A stretch of 9,003 bases of DNA from Lachnospiraceae bacterium (GCA_004556655.1 SFGF01000102.1:1-9003), one strand, 5' to 3'; positions 1 through 5,796 are shown, numbered from the stretch's first letter. Notes: generated by a model from the letters alone, not told the origin. Program-made: numbers and translations.

Positions 1-398
1 CGGAAAAACTGGTATATCGCCAGCCGTTCCCGGGTCCAGGCCTTGGAATCCGTATCATCGGTGAAGTTACCGCTGAGAAAGTAAAAATCGTGCAGGATGC
101 AGATGCCATTTATCGTGAAGAGATGGACGCTGCAGGCATGAACAAGACCGTAGGCCAGTACTTCGCAGCACTTACCAATATGCGAAGCGTCGGGGTTATG
201 GGAGATGAAAGAACTTATGACTATGCGGTGGCATTGAGGGCTGTGAATACAATTGACTTTATGACAGCTGAAGCAGCTGAAGTTCCATATGCAGTACTGC
301 AGAAAGTTATGAGCAGGATTATCAATGAAGTAAAAGGCGTGAACAGGGTAATGTATGACCTGACCAGTAAACCGCCGGGGACGATTGAGTTTGAATAG
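1..398 (+). CDS. guaA: GMP synthase (glutamine-hydrolysing), C-terminal part
   Basis: GuaA makes GMP from XMP, ATP and glutamine in cytosolic purine synthesis. Only the last 131 residues are present; codons are in frame from base 3 and the gene begins upstream of the window. The segment is the dimerisation domain. It carries the conserved RQPFPGPGLGIR motif near the start, the NMRSVGVMGDERTYDYAVALR block, and the canonical ending KPPGTIEFE, where most homologues have IEWE. The product therefore appears complete at its C-terminus. The 3' end of guaA is an established integration site for ICEs and islands, and the mobile genes that follow fit that: integration normally restores the last codons, which is what is seen. 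This is a host housekeeping gene. Confidence 0.97.
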   Translation, partial: EKLVYRQPFPGPGLGIRIIGEVTAEKVKIVQDADAIYREEMDAAGMNKTVGQYFAALTNMRSVGVMGDERTYDYAVALRAVNTIDFMTAEAAEVPYAVLQKVMSRIINEVKGVNRVMYDLTSKPPGTIEFE

Positions 399-517
399 GA
401 TTTTGCAAAAATAGACCCAGTATTTATGCGGGTTCCAAGCAAATTTCGTTATTTTTTGGCAACGGATTGGCAACGTTCCTGCAATATCCGTTGAATAAAA
501 TTATATTTCTATAACAT
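399..517. other. Candidate attL/att-arm region downstream of guaA
   Basis: The gap between the guaA stop and the first mobile-type gene has no ORF. It contains an ACCCAGTA...GGGTT segment at 415-433 and two identical TTGGCAACG repeats at 456-464 and 467-475, spaced 11 bp apart. Similar close repeats beside integration sites act as arm-type binding sites for tyrosine integrases with an N-terminal arm-binding domain, and such an integrase is encoded at 1648. The assignment as the left end of a guaA-targeted element is inference: the matching right-hand copy of the core would lie outside this window and was not found within it. Confidence 0.45.
456..475. repeat. Direct repeat pair TTGGCAACG, 11-bp spacing
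   Basis: Two perfect 9-bp copies lie on the same face of the helix (456-464 and 467-475). They are probable integrase arm-binding sites or part of the recombination site; function is inferred from position next to guaA and the integrase module. Confidence 0.5.
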
Positions 518-575
518 AAAAACCTTACTGATGAACTGTTTCCAAAATTGGAAAGAGCAGTCAGTAAGGTTTTTT
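518..575. terminator. Bidirectional intrinsic terminator
   Basis: A perfect 14-bp inverted repeat (518-531 with 561-574) ends in a T-run on the plus strand (569-575, continuing T-rich to 580) and is preceded by A residues that form a T-run on the minus strand. An inner stem, TTTCCAA (539-545) with TTGGAAA (548-554), lies in the loop. It lies between the convergent guaA and XRE repressor genes and can end both transcripts. Confidence 0.8.
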
Positions 576-589
576 CTTTTTGCATTTCT

Positions 590-1111
590 TTATTGATTCT
601 CTTTTTTCAGTGCCTTGATGAGTTCGTAAGAGAGTTCCTGAGACGGAATCTTTGCCCGAATCTCGGAGGTGTCCAGTTCCGGATAGTTATATCGCCAGTT
701 ATCGTATCCTTCCTGGCTGATCTCTCCGGATTTCAGTTTTCCAGCCATTTGCTGCCATGCATGAAAAGGTTCGAACAGATGCTGATATTCTTTGTGCTCC
801 CGGTCAAGGCGGAGACAGAGTTCTCCGTCAATTTCTCCAATCTTGATGCCATACATATCTTCCAGTGCAAAGAGGGTGTGCATGAGACCAAGATAGGAGT
901 CAATGTTCGGGACATTGATGGCTCTGGTGCTTACACCGAAGATCTGTGCCATCTCTTTGACCAGATCAGCTTTAGGGGTTCTTGCTTCTGTCTCGTACTG
1001 CGCCACACGGACATCCGAAGTCTTTCCAAGGAAGCCAAGAAGTTCTCCAAGCTCCTTCTGTTTCATACCTTTTCTGTTTCTGAAAAATTTAATACGTTTT
1101 CCAAATGCCAT
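590..1111 (-). CDS. XRE-family helix-turn-helix repressor of the mobile element
   Basis: This is a 173-residue protein starting MAFGKRIKFFRNRKG. I chose the ATG at 1109-1111 because AAAGGAGAG lies 7 nt upstream; a longer reading frame to 1177 has no comparable site. Residues 5-62 form a cro/C1-type HTH domain (RIKFFRNRKGMKQKELGELL ... VAQYETEARTPKADLV). The C-terminal half has no recognised motif and may mediate dimerisation or sensing. Such regulators usually control excision genes in ICEs and phages. The gene is divergent from the xis-int operon, and paired inverted repeats lie in the shared promoter region, which suggests that it represses xis-int and its own promoter. It ends just inside the bidirectional terminator. 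Confidence 0.88.
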   Translation of the reverse strand: MAFGKRIKFFRNRKGMKQKELGELLGFLGKTSDVRVAQYETEARTPKADLVKEMAQIFGVSTRAINVPNIDSYLGLMHTLFALEDMYGIKIGEIDGELCLRLDREHKEYQHLFEPFHAWQQMAGKLKSGEISQEGYDNWRYNYPELDTSEIRAKIPSQELSYELIKALKKENQ

Positions 1112-1215
1112 AGGGATCTCTCCTTTTTCCTGAAATCTTTTATTCGTTTTTGAATATAAGTTCCTACCGTTTTGCAATGAATAGGAACTGGTGGTTAACG
1201 ATATTTGTTTAAATC

Positions 1216-1244
1216 AGTATAGCATATGGAAAAATAAGACGCAA
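1216..1244 (-). promoter_or_regulatory. Promoter of the XRE repressor
   Basis: On the minus strand, TTGCGT (1239-1244) and TATACT (1216-1221) are separated by exactly 17 bp. The predicted start lies about 100 nt upstream of the repressor ATG. The 9-bp inverted repeat 1204-1212/1252-1260 flanks it. Confidence 0.65.
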
Positions 1245-1288
1245 GAAAAACTTAAACAAAAAAATTTAATTACTGATGTTCAAACCGC

Positions 1289-1317
1289 TTGACTTAACGG
1301 AAAATAGTTAATATAAT
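1289..1317 (+). promoter_or_regulatory. Strong sigma-70-type promoter for xis-int
   Basis: TTGACT (1289-1294) and a perfect TATAAT (1312-1317) are separated by 17 bp. The 8-bp inverted repeat ACTTAACG/CGTTAAGT overlaps the -35 box and the early transcribed region, so a bound repressor would block it. It directs transcription to the xis-like gene at 1447. Confidence 0.75.
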
Positions 1318-1446
1318 ACAATCAAAACCTAACTAAATAGCGTTAAGTTTAAGAAAATTTGAAAATGAGGTTGTATAAGGGGCCTTGAAAGTTTGGATAA
1401 GTAGAGGGGTTTTTCCTCGAAGATGATGCGGAAGGAGGTGAATGGA

Positions 1447-1635
1447 ATGTCTGAATTAAAGAATGGATTTCTGACTGCAGAAGAGGTAATGGATATTTTA
1501 CAGGTCAAGCAGTCAAAGGCATACCAGATTATCCGCCAGCTGAATAAAGAACTCAGCGGAATGGGACTGATCACAGTGCCGGGGCGTGTGGATGCCAATT
1601 ATTTCAAGAAAAAGTTGTTTTATGAAGAAAAATAG
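1447..1635 (+). CDS. Excisionase-like small HTH protein
   Basis: This is a 62-residue protein beginning MSELKNGFLTAEEVMDILQV. The ATG at 1447 is preceded by GGAAGGAGGTG with 6-nt spacing; the in-frame ATG at 1423 lies upstream of that site and is unlikely. Residues 8-32 (LTAEEVMDILQVKQSKAYQII) fit the winged-HTH/MerR-like fold of excisionases and DNA-binding helpers, and the tail GLITVPGRVDANYFKKKLF resembles the wing and end of that domain. It sits 12 bp upstream of the integrase in one operon, the usual xis-int order. An excisionase would bend att DNA and favour excision. With the integrase broken, it may now be an orphan. Family call is by pattern only. Confidence 0.75.
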   Translation: MSELKNGFLTAEEVMDILQVKQSKAYQIIRQLNKELSGMGLITVPGRVDANYFKKKLFYEEK

Positions 1636-2396
1636 GAGGTACTTAAGATGGCTGTATATCAGGAAAAAGGCAAAGGTACATGGAGAGTGGTGTTCCGGTA
1701 CACCGATTTTACCGGGGAAAGAAAGCAGACGCAGAAACGTGGATTCAAGACCAAACGGGAAGCGACTGCATGGGAACATGAAATGATGCTCCGAAAAGGA
1801 AATAAGCTGGACATGACGTTTGAGAGCTTTTATGAGATTTATTCCGAGTATAAACGTCAGAGGGTGAAGGAAAGTACATTTGAGACGAAAAGCCACATTG
1901 TGCGGACAAAAATCCTTCCTTACTTTGGTAAGCGGAAAATTAATGAAATCACAGTGGCAGATGTGATTGCCTGGCAGAATGAGATGATGGCATACCGGGA
2001 TGAAAAGGGTAAACCTTATTCTGTGGATTATCTGAAAACGATTCAGGCACAGCTTACAGCAATTTTCAATCATGCAGTGAATTATTATAATCTGCCCTGC
2101 AATCCGGCAAGACAGGCAGGAAGTATGGGAAAAGAGGTTCCGAAGGAAATGAAGTTCTGGACAAAGGAACAGTATCTGAAATTTGCCGAAGCAATGATGG
2201 ATAAGCCCAGATCCTATTATGCCTTTGAGATGCTTTATTGGACCGGAATCCGGGAAGGAGATGATGATGATAAAATAAGACTAAATCAACGGAAACCCAG
2301 TAAATACAAGGGGTTGAGGCGATTTGGTCCTGAAAAAAACTTGCAACGAATCAACAAATTTATGAAGGAAAGGCCTATCTTTTATAAAAACCTTAT

Positions 2397-2428
2397 TCAG
2401 ATGAAAGAAAATTTCCGCTTTTATCTGA
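2397..2428. repeat. Inverted repeat, 11-bp stem, 10-nt loop
   Basis: TCAGATGAAAG (2397-2407) pairs with CTTTTATCTGA (2418-2428) with one G-T pair. It has no T-run, so it is not an obvious terminator on the plus strand. Candidate protein-binding or end-recognition structure. Confidence 0.5.
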
Positions 2429-2434
2429 GATGCT

Positions 2435-2464
2435 TTTACTGTATCACGAAAGTGGTGATATTAC
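2435..2464 (+). promoter_or_regulatory. Candidate parAB promoter with embedded operator
   Basis: TTTACT (2435-2440) and TATTAC (2459-2464) are separated by 18 bp. The spacer is filled by an inverted repeat, TATCAC (2442-2447) with GTGATA (2455-2460), the position expected for a repressor site. ParA/ParB-type operons are commonly self-regulated, but which protein binds here is unknown. The hexamers are imperfect. Confidence 0.4.
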
Positions 2465-2483
2465 AATTTAATAGTGAAAACAG

Positions 2484-2537
2484 GACCGAATTAGCTCGTA
2501 ATGGATGAAAATCTGTTTAGCTGATTCGGTCATTTTT
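2484..2537 (+). terminator. Terminator or attenuator hairpin upstream of parA
   Basis: GACCGAATTAGCT (2484-2496) pairs with AGCTGATTCGGTC (2519-2531) over 13 bp with one G-T pair, followed by ATTTTTATT. The loop is 22 nt. It would stop transcription arriving from the broken xis-int operon, or act as a leader attenuator if the parA promoter at 2435-2464 is real. Confidence 0.6.
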
Positions 2538-2560
2538 ATTGATTGAAAGGTGATGAAAAA

Positions 2561-3346
2561 ATGGCTAGAATTATTTCTATTGTAAACCAAAAAGGGGGAA
2601 CTGGAAAGTCCGCATGTACAGCTAATTTAGCTGTAGGATTAGCACAAAAGAATAAGAAAGTGTTAATCGTTGATGCCGATCCACAGTCTGATGTATCCGC
2701 AGGATTTGGATATCGTGATTGTGATGACAGTAATGAAACACTTACAGCTCTTATGGATGCAGTAATGAAAGATGAAGATATTCCTTCCGACTGTTATATC
2801 AGACATCAGGCAGAGGGAATAGACATTATCTGTTCTAATATTGGACTGGCAGGTACGGAAGTCCAGTTGGTAAATGCAATGAGCAGGGAATATGTATTGA
2901 AACAGATTTTATATGGTATCAAGGATCAATATGATGCAGTCATCATAGATTGTATGCCATCATTGGGAATGATTACGATCAATGCGCTGGCTGCATCGGA
3001 TGAAGTCCTCATTCCGGTTGAAGCGTCCTACCTACCAATCAAAGGATTGCAGCAACTGTTAAAAACAATCGGCAAGGTCCGCAAGCAGATCAATCCGAAG
3101 CTACAAGTAGGAGGTATTTTGTTTACGATGGTCGATGCTCATACGAATGATGCCAGAAATAATATGGAGCTTCTCAGAAATGCATATGGAAGTCAAATCC
3201 ATATCTTTGATAATTATATTCCATTTTCTGTAAGAATGAAAGAAGCAGTCAGAGAAGGACAGAGTATTTTCTCTTATGATCCTAAAGGCAAAGCTACAGA
3301 GGCTTATCGGAGAGTGACGGAGGAGGTGCTAGAAGATGCCATCTAA
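2561..3346 (+). CDS. parA: ParA/Soj-family partition ATPase
   Basis: This is a 261-residue ParA-type ATPase that uses ATP-dependent, nucleoid-bound gradients to move ParB-DNA complexes and segregate low-copy DNA. Residues 11-17 are the deviant Walker A KGGTGKS with the signature lysine K11. The A' box VLIVDADPQSD spans 34-44 and the Walker B region AVIIDCMPSLG spans 126-136. There is no N-terminal HTH extension, so it is the short Soj/type Ib-like form. The ATG at 2561 follows GAAAGGTGAT; the frame extends back to a TTG at 2543 that overlaps this site and is unlikely to be used. The stop overlaps parB by 11 nt, so the two are translationally coupled. On an ICE it should stabilise the excised circle. 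Confidence 0.93.
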   Translation: MARIISIVNQKGGTGKSACTANLAVGLAQKNKKVLIVDADPQSDVSAGFGYRDCDDSNETLTALMDAVMKDEDIPSDCYIRHQAEGIDIICSNIGLAGTEVQLVNAMSREYVLKQILYGIKDQYDAVIIDCMPSLGMITINALAASDEVLIPVEASYLPIKGLQQLLKTIGKVRKQINPKLQVGGILFTMVDAHTNDARNNMELLRNAYGSQIHIFDNYIPFSVRMKEAVREGQSIFSYDPKGKATEAYRRVTEEVLEDAI

Positions 3347-4241
3347 AAAAAGAGCAACTCCCGTTTCCTTACAGCCGCTTGATGCATTGTTTGGAACAAA
3401 CGAAGAGTCAATCAATGGAATTAGTGAGATAGCAATCGGAAGTCTTCATCCATTTCCGAATCATCCATTTCAAGTAAGAGATGATAAGAAAATGGAAGAA
3501 TTATCAGAAAGTATTATACAATACGGCGTATTGGTTCCTGGCATTGTGCGGTTGAGAGAGTCTGGGGGTTATGAGTTGGTAGCAGGTCATCGGCGAAAAC
3601 GAGCATGTGAACTTGCAGGATTAGAGAAAATGCCGGTTATCATCAAAGATCTTACGGATGATGAAGCAACGGTGATTATGGTAGATTCCAATATTCAAAG
3701 AGAAGAACTCTTAATCAGTGAAAAAGCTTTTGCTTATAAAATGAAATATGAGGCATTGAAACGACAGGGTAAGAGATCCGATTTAACTTCTTGCCAAGTT
3801 GGCAAGAAGTTGGCGGCAGAGGAAGTCAGTCAGAATACTGAAGATAGTTCCAGACAAATATTAAGATATATTCATTTGACATTGTTACTTCCCGAACTGT
3901 TGGAAATGGCAGATGATAAGAAACTTCCTTTTAACACTGCTGTTGAAATTTCATATTTGAGAAATGAAGAACAACAGGTGTTACTTCAGTATATGAGTAA
4001 TCACAATATGGTACCGTCCATGAAGCAGGCAAAGGAATTGAAACAGATTTCAAAAGAACAGATGTTGACGTATTCAGAGATTGACCAGATTTGCATGAAT
4101 GAAAGTATTGAAAAAGTTCAAGTGCAGATTCCGGCGAAAAAGTTGAAACAATATTTTCCAGAGACATATACAAAGACTCAGATGGAAGAAATTATATTTA
4201 TGCTTCTGGCATCGTGGGCAGAAAGAGAGGGTAAAGAATGA
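3336..4241 (+). CDS. parB: ParB/Spo0J-family centromere-binding protein
   Basis: This is a 301-residue ParB. Residues 25-125 hold the ParB N-terminal nuclease-like/CTPase domain, with box NHPFQVR (42-48), the GHRRKRA nucleotide-binding motif (84-90) and the following MVDSNIQREEL block (115-125). Residues about 126-210 give the central HTH (SSRQILRYIHLTLLLPELLEM), and the C-terminal segment from about 225 probably dimerises. ParB proteins bind parS, slide as CTP clamps and stimulate ParA. The start lies inside parA with GGAGGTG about 9 nt upstream. A perfect 27-nt palindrome lies in the coding sequence at 3785-3811 (residues 150-159) and may be a binding site. The gene ends with an ATGA overlap with the next small ORF. 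Confidence 0.93.
   Translation: MPSKKRATPVSLQPLDALFGTNEESINGISEIAIGSLHPFPNHPFQVRDDKKMEELSESIIQYGVLVPGIVRLRESGGYELVAGHRRKRACELAGLEKMPVIIKDLTDDEATVIMVDSNIQREELLISEKAFAYKMKYEALKRQGKRSDLTSCQVGKKLAAEEVSQNTEDSSRQILRYIHLTLLLPELLEMADDKKLPFNTAVEISYLRNEEQQVLLQYMSNHNMVPSMKQAKELKQISKEQMLTYSEIDQICMNESIEKVQVQIPAKKLKQYFPETYTKTQMEEIIFMLLASWAEREGKE
3785..3811. repeat. Perfect 27-nt palindrome inside parB
   Basis: AACTTCTTGCCAA (3785-3797) and TTGGCAAGAAGTT (3799-3811) are exact reverse complements around one central G. Perfect 13-bp arms are not expected by chance in 9 kb. It is not followed by a T-run. It could be a parS-type site or operator for ParB, or a coincidence with the conserved TSCQVG coding segment. 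Confidence 0.7.
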
Positions 4242-4372
4242 GCAATGAAGATATGGCAAGTAGAATACAAGTCTATCTGAAAAAGATAGAAAAGATACGT
4301 GTTAAACGGATAAAAAGAGAGAAGTTTAAACATTTGTTGAAAACATTAGGATTATCAGCAGGAAGGAAGTGA
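4238..4372 (+). CDS. Small basic protein, unknown function
   Basis: This is a 44-residue ORF, MSNEDMASRIQVYLKKIEKI..., that overlaps the parB stop as ATGA and has AGAGAGGG upstream, so it should be translated by coupling. It is rich in Lys and Arg (KKIEKIRVKRIKREKFK) and predicted helical. It could bind nucleic acid, but no family is recognised. The next ORF starts 4 nt after its stop. It fits in the parAB operon. Confidence 0.6.
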   Translation: MSNEDMASRIQVYLKKIEKIRVKRIKREKFKHLLKTLGLSAGRK

Positions 4373-4376
4373 AAGT

Positions 4377-4544
4377 ATGGCTTTAAAAATTGTACGAAGA
4401 TATGATGCGAACGGAAGGGAGCTTACGGAGAAAGATCTGGAAACCTTTCGATTGGATTCTCCTGTGGTTAGAGAAATACTGGCAAACCTTAATCGGGAGG
4501 TGGCGGAAGGAATCAGACAGAGGGAGAAAAAAGATGACGATTGA
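4377..4544 (+). CDS. Small charged protein, unknown function
   Basis: This is a 55-residue ORF beginning MALKIVRRYDANGRELTEKD. GGAAGGAAG lies about 7 nt upstream. It has no Cys, no membrane segment and a charged C-terminus (REKKDDD). The first 20 residues could form a beta-hairpin and the rest a helix. It overlaps the next gene by 11 nt, and its coding frame is distinct from the antisense and upstream-extended frames in this stretch. No family recognised. Confidence 0.6.
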   Translation: MALKIVRRYDANGRELTEKDLETFRLDSPVVREILANLNREVAEGIRQREKKDDD

Positions 4545-4845
4545 AGATGTAATTAAAAAATCGATTCTGCCACTGGCATTTATGGTATTCTGGTTTTGGA
4601 TGACAAAAACAATTATGAAGGTCAGTGGACAGACGGATTGGTTCTGGTGGATATTTCTTTCCGGACTTCCATTTGGAATACATAAAATGCGGTTGATTCT
4701 GATTCCGAGAGGAATGGATACCACAGCAACACTTGGAATGGCTGCATTAAGTGTCATCATTGGAGCCTTGATTGGAAGTATCATGATTCCAGTGTATGTA
4801 ATCCGTGCGGTATACGTTTTCTTACGATATATCATCGGAAAATAA
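4534..4845 (+). CDS. Small membrane protein, DUF6050-like
   Basis: This is a 103-residue protein starting MTIEDVIKKSILPLAF. The ATG at 4534 has GAGGGAGAAAAA upstream. The same frame is open from 4390, but that region encodes the preceding ORF in another frame. Hydrophobic segments lie at about 11-30, 34-47 and 67-95. The motif SGLPFGIHKMRLILIPRGMD between segments two and three recalls small ICE-borne membrane proteins annotated DUF6050; this is recalled from pattern and not verified. The function is unknown. It is the last gene before a strong terminator. Confidence 0.72.
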   Translation: MTIEDVIKKSILPLAFMVFWFWMTKTIMKVSGQTDWFWWIFLSGLPFGIHKMRLILIPRGMDTTATLGMAALSVIIGALIGSIMIPVYVIRAVYVFLRYIIGK

Positions 4846-4858
4846 TTGAATATTTGAT

Positions 4859-4905
4859 AAGAGGCAGGTTTGCGAAAATGAAATCGTAAGCTTGCCTCTT
4901 TTTTT
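4859..4905 (+). terminator. Strong intrinsic terminator after the partition block
   Basis: A stem of about 15 bp (4861-4875 with 4884-4898, three G-T pairs, loop AAATGAAA) is followed by seven T residues (4899-4905). Flanking AA/TT can extend it. It separates the parAB transcript from the replication block. Confidence 0.88.
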
Positions 4906-4972
4906 GTACCCAAAATCAGGCAATTCAGGGGAAATCCCTTTTGCAAATATATATACTTGGAGGATTTTTAAG

Positions 4973-5371
4973 ATGAGAGAGCGAATTGAAAGTAAGCATG
5001 TAACAAAAGAAATCAAAAGTCAGATGCCAGTGATTCCGGTGGAAATTGTTAAAGAAAGAGGCTGTACGTTCTGCCCGTATTATCTGGGCAATTATGAGAA
5101 ACAGCCACGCTGTATGATGAAAATCTGTGCCTGGGATGATGAAAATGAACGTTTTCATCCAGTTCTTCGTGGACTGATTCCATTTTACAAAGAGAAGATG
5201 GAAAAAGCAGAAGAGAAGTTCCTGGCAATGAAAAAGATTTACACAACGCTGTTAGGAATGTTTGCTGATGAAATGAAGCAGGAAGAGTTGGAAAAAGATG
5301 AATGTTACGGATGTGCCTATGGAAAATGTGGACCATGTATCGGTATCTGTTACAAATCAATGAAAGCATAG
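4973..5371 (+). CDS. Cysteine-rich protein with two metal-binding-like clusters, unknown function
   Basis: This is a 132-residue protein. The ATG at 4973 follows CTTGGAGG with 9-nt spacing; the open frame back to 4892 starts inside the terminator and is rejected. There are nine cysteines in two groups: C31-x2-C34-x12-C47-x4-C52, and C111-x2-C114-x4-C119-x2-C122-x3-C126. The middle (about 70-110) is a charged helix, probably a coiled coil (YKEKMEKAEEKFLAMKK). The spacing suggests a zinc or iron-sulfur site at each end. It sits 13 nt upstream of ssb, so a nucleic acid role is possible. No family is recognised with certainty. Confidence 0.8.
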   Translation: MRERIESKHVTKEIKSQMPVIPVEIVKERGCTFCPYYLGNYEKQPRCMMKICAWDDENERFHPVLRGLIPFYKEKMEKAEEKFLAMKKIYTTLLGMFADEMKQEELEKDECYGCAYGKCGPCIGICYKSMKA

Positions 5372-5384
5372 GAGGGTTAAGCCA

Positions 5385-5783
5385 ATGAATACAACAGTTA
5401 TTTCCGGGCGATTGGTAAGAAATCCCGGATACAACGAAGTGGAGAATGAAAAAGGACTTCATAAGATTGCCAAGTTTGTTCTGGCAGTCAGAAGAAATTA
5501 TTCCGATGAAGTCAGTTTCATTCCGGTAAAGGCTTTTGCAAAGAAAGCAGAATTTGCCAGAGACTATCTGATGCAGGGCACGAAGGTCATGGTGGAAGGC
5601 GAGATTGTCACAGGTAATTATGAAGATAAGGATACCGGGAAAAAGATCTATACCACCGAAGTGTATGCAAACCGGATTGAATTCGCAGGTGCAAAAATGG
5701 TTGACAGACCACCGTTTCCAGAAGATGCGGAAGGGTTCTTAGAAATCCCAGAGGGCATGGAAGAAGAAATGCCGTTTAGATAG
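5385..5783 (+). CDS. ssb: Single-stranded DNA-binding protein
   Basis: This is a 132-residue SSB. The N-terminal 100 or so residues fit the OB fold: MNTTVISGRLVRNPGY, KFVLAVRRNY, SFIPVKAFAKKAEFARDYL, GTKVMVEGEIVTG and KKIYTTEVYANRIEFA. A short acidic tail ends in EEEMPFR, close to the DDDIPF-type tip that recruits partner proteins but with an extra Arg. It would protect single strands made during ICE replication and transfer, in the cytosol. The ATG has AGGAGGG 8 nt upstream. It is shorter than most chromosomal SSBs (about 150-180 residues), typical of mobile-element versions. Confidence 0.93.
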   Translation: MNTTVISGRLVRNPGYNEVENEKGLHKIAKFVLAVRRNYSDEVSFIPVKAFAKKAEFARDYLMQGTKVMVEGEIVTGNYEDKDTGKKIYTTEVYANRIEFAGAKMVDRPPFPEDAEGFLEIPEGMEEEMPFR

Positions 5784-5796
5784 AGGAGGATAAAAG

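Larger units (their letters stand above)
1112..1446. promoter_or_regulatory. Divergent control region between XRE repressor and xis-int
   Basis: This 335-bp gap is AT-rich and contains two back-to-back promoters listed separately, two inverted-repeat pairs and an approximately 120-nt leader before the xis gene. TTTGTTTAA at 1204-1212 faces TTAAACAAA at 1252-1260, bracketing the minus-strand promoter. ACTTAACG at 1292-1299 faces CGTTAAGT at 1341-1348, bracketing the plus-strand -10 box and start point. A further TTAACG occurs at 1195-1200. These are plausible operators for the XRE repressor. Confidence 0.6.
1648..2508 (+). pseudogene. Tyrosine recombinase/integrase, truncated in the catalytic domain
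   Basis: The start at 1648 has AGGAGG 8 nt upstream. Residues 1-50 (MAVYQEKGKGTWRVVFRYTD...) are the arm-binding AP2-like domain. About 56-165 is the SAM-like core-binding domain (TFESFYEIYSEYKRQR ... HAVNYYNLPCNP). The catalytic domain begins near 172 and reaches the first catalytic arginine in WTGIREG (R202). In relatives this motif continues with an acidic residue and a leucine-rich helix (GELLAL type). Here homology stops at 2259-2262 and the frame runs 81 unrelated residues to 2508. The His, second Arg and Tyr nucleophile are missing, so the protein cannot recombine DNA; full-length relatives are roughly 370-400 residues. The tail contains hairpin-rich non-coding-type sequence. The cause could be insertion of another element or a deletion; the C-terminal half is not in the window. 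Confidence 0.85.
2262..2540. other. Hairpin-rich non-coding region, possible end of a second element
   Basis: After the integrase break the DNA has no convincing gene. It contains ACCCAGTA at 2295-2302, GCAACGAATCAAC at 2343-2355 and ATAAAAACCTTA at 2384-2395, in the same order as related blocks downstream of guaA (415-422, 459-474, 516-527). It then has three inverted repeats: 2397-2407/2418-2428, 2442-2447/2455-2460 and 2484-2496/2519-2531. It may be the left terminus of the ICE that carries parA onward, and may also hold the parA control sites or a centromere. The resemblance was judged by eye. Confidence 0.4.

Noticed and set aside
548..1153. A 201-codon open frame on the plus strand opposite the XRE repressor gene.
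   Set aside because: It is antisense to a clearly HTH-coding gene, lacks a ribosome site, starts inside a terminator and has a Phe/Ser/Leu/Cys-rich composition typical of shadow frames.
1513..2073. A long minus-strand frame across xis and the integrase.
   Set aside because: It is antisense to two well-supported genes, with Phe/His/Cys-rich composition and no ribosome site.
2262..2508. The 81-residue tail of the integrase frame as a new functional domain.
   Set aside because: It overlaps several inverted repeats, has no recognisable motif and begins at the abrupt loss of integrase homology, so it is a chance read-through.
3785..3811. The parB palindrome as a copy of the TTGGCAACG att repeat.
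   Set aside because: Only TTGGCAA is shared; the final bases differ and it is an inverted, not direct, repeat within a coding gene.
4390..4533. An upstream extension of the small membrane protein to 4390.
   Set aside because: This stretch is better explained by the 55-residue ORF in another frame, and the ATG at 4534 has its own ribosome site.
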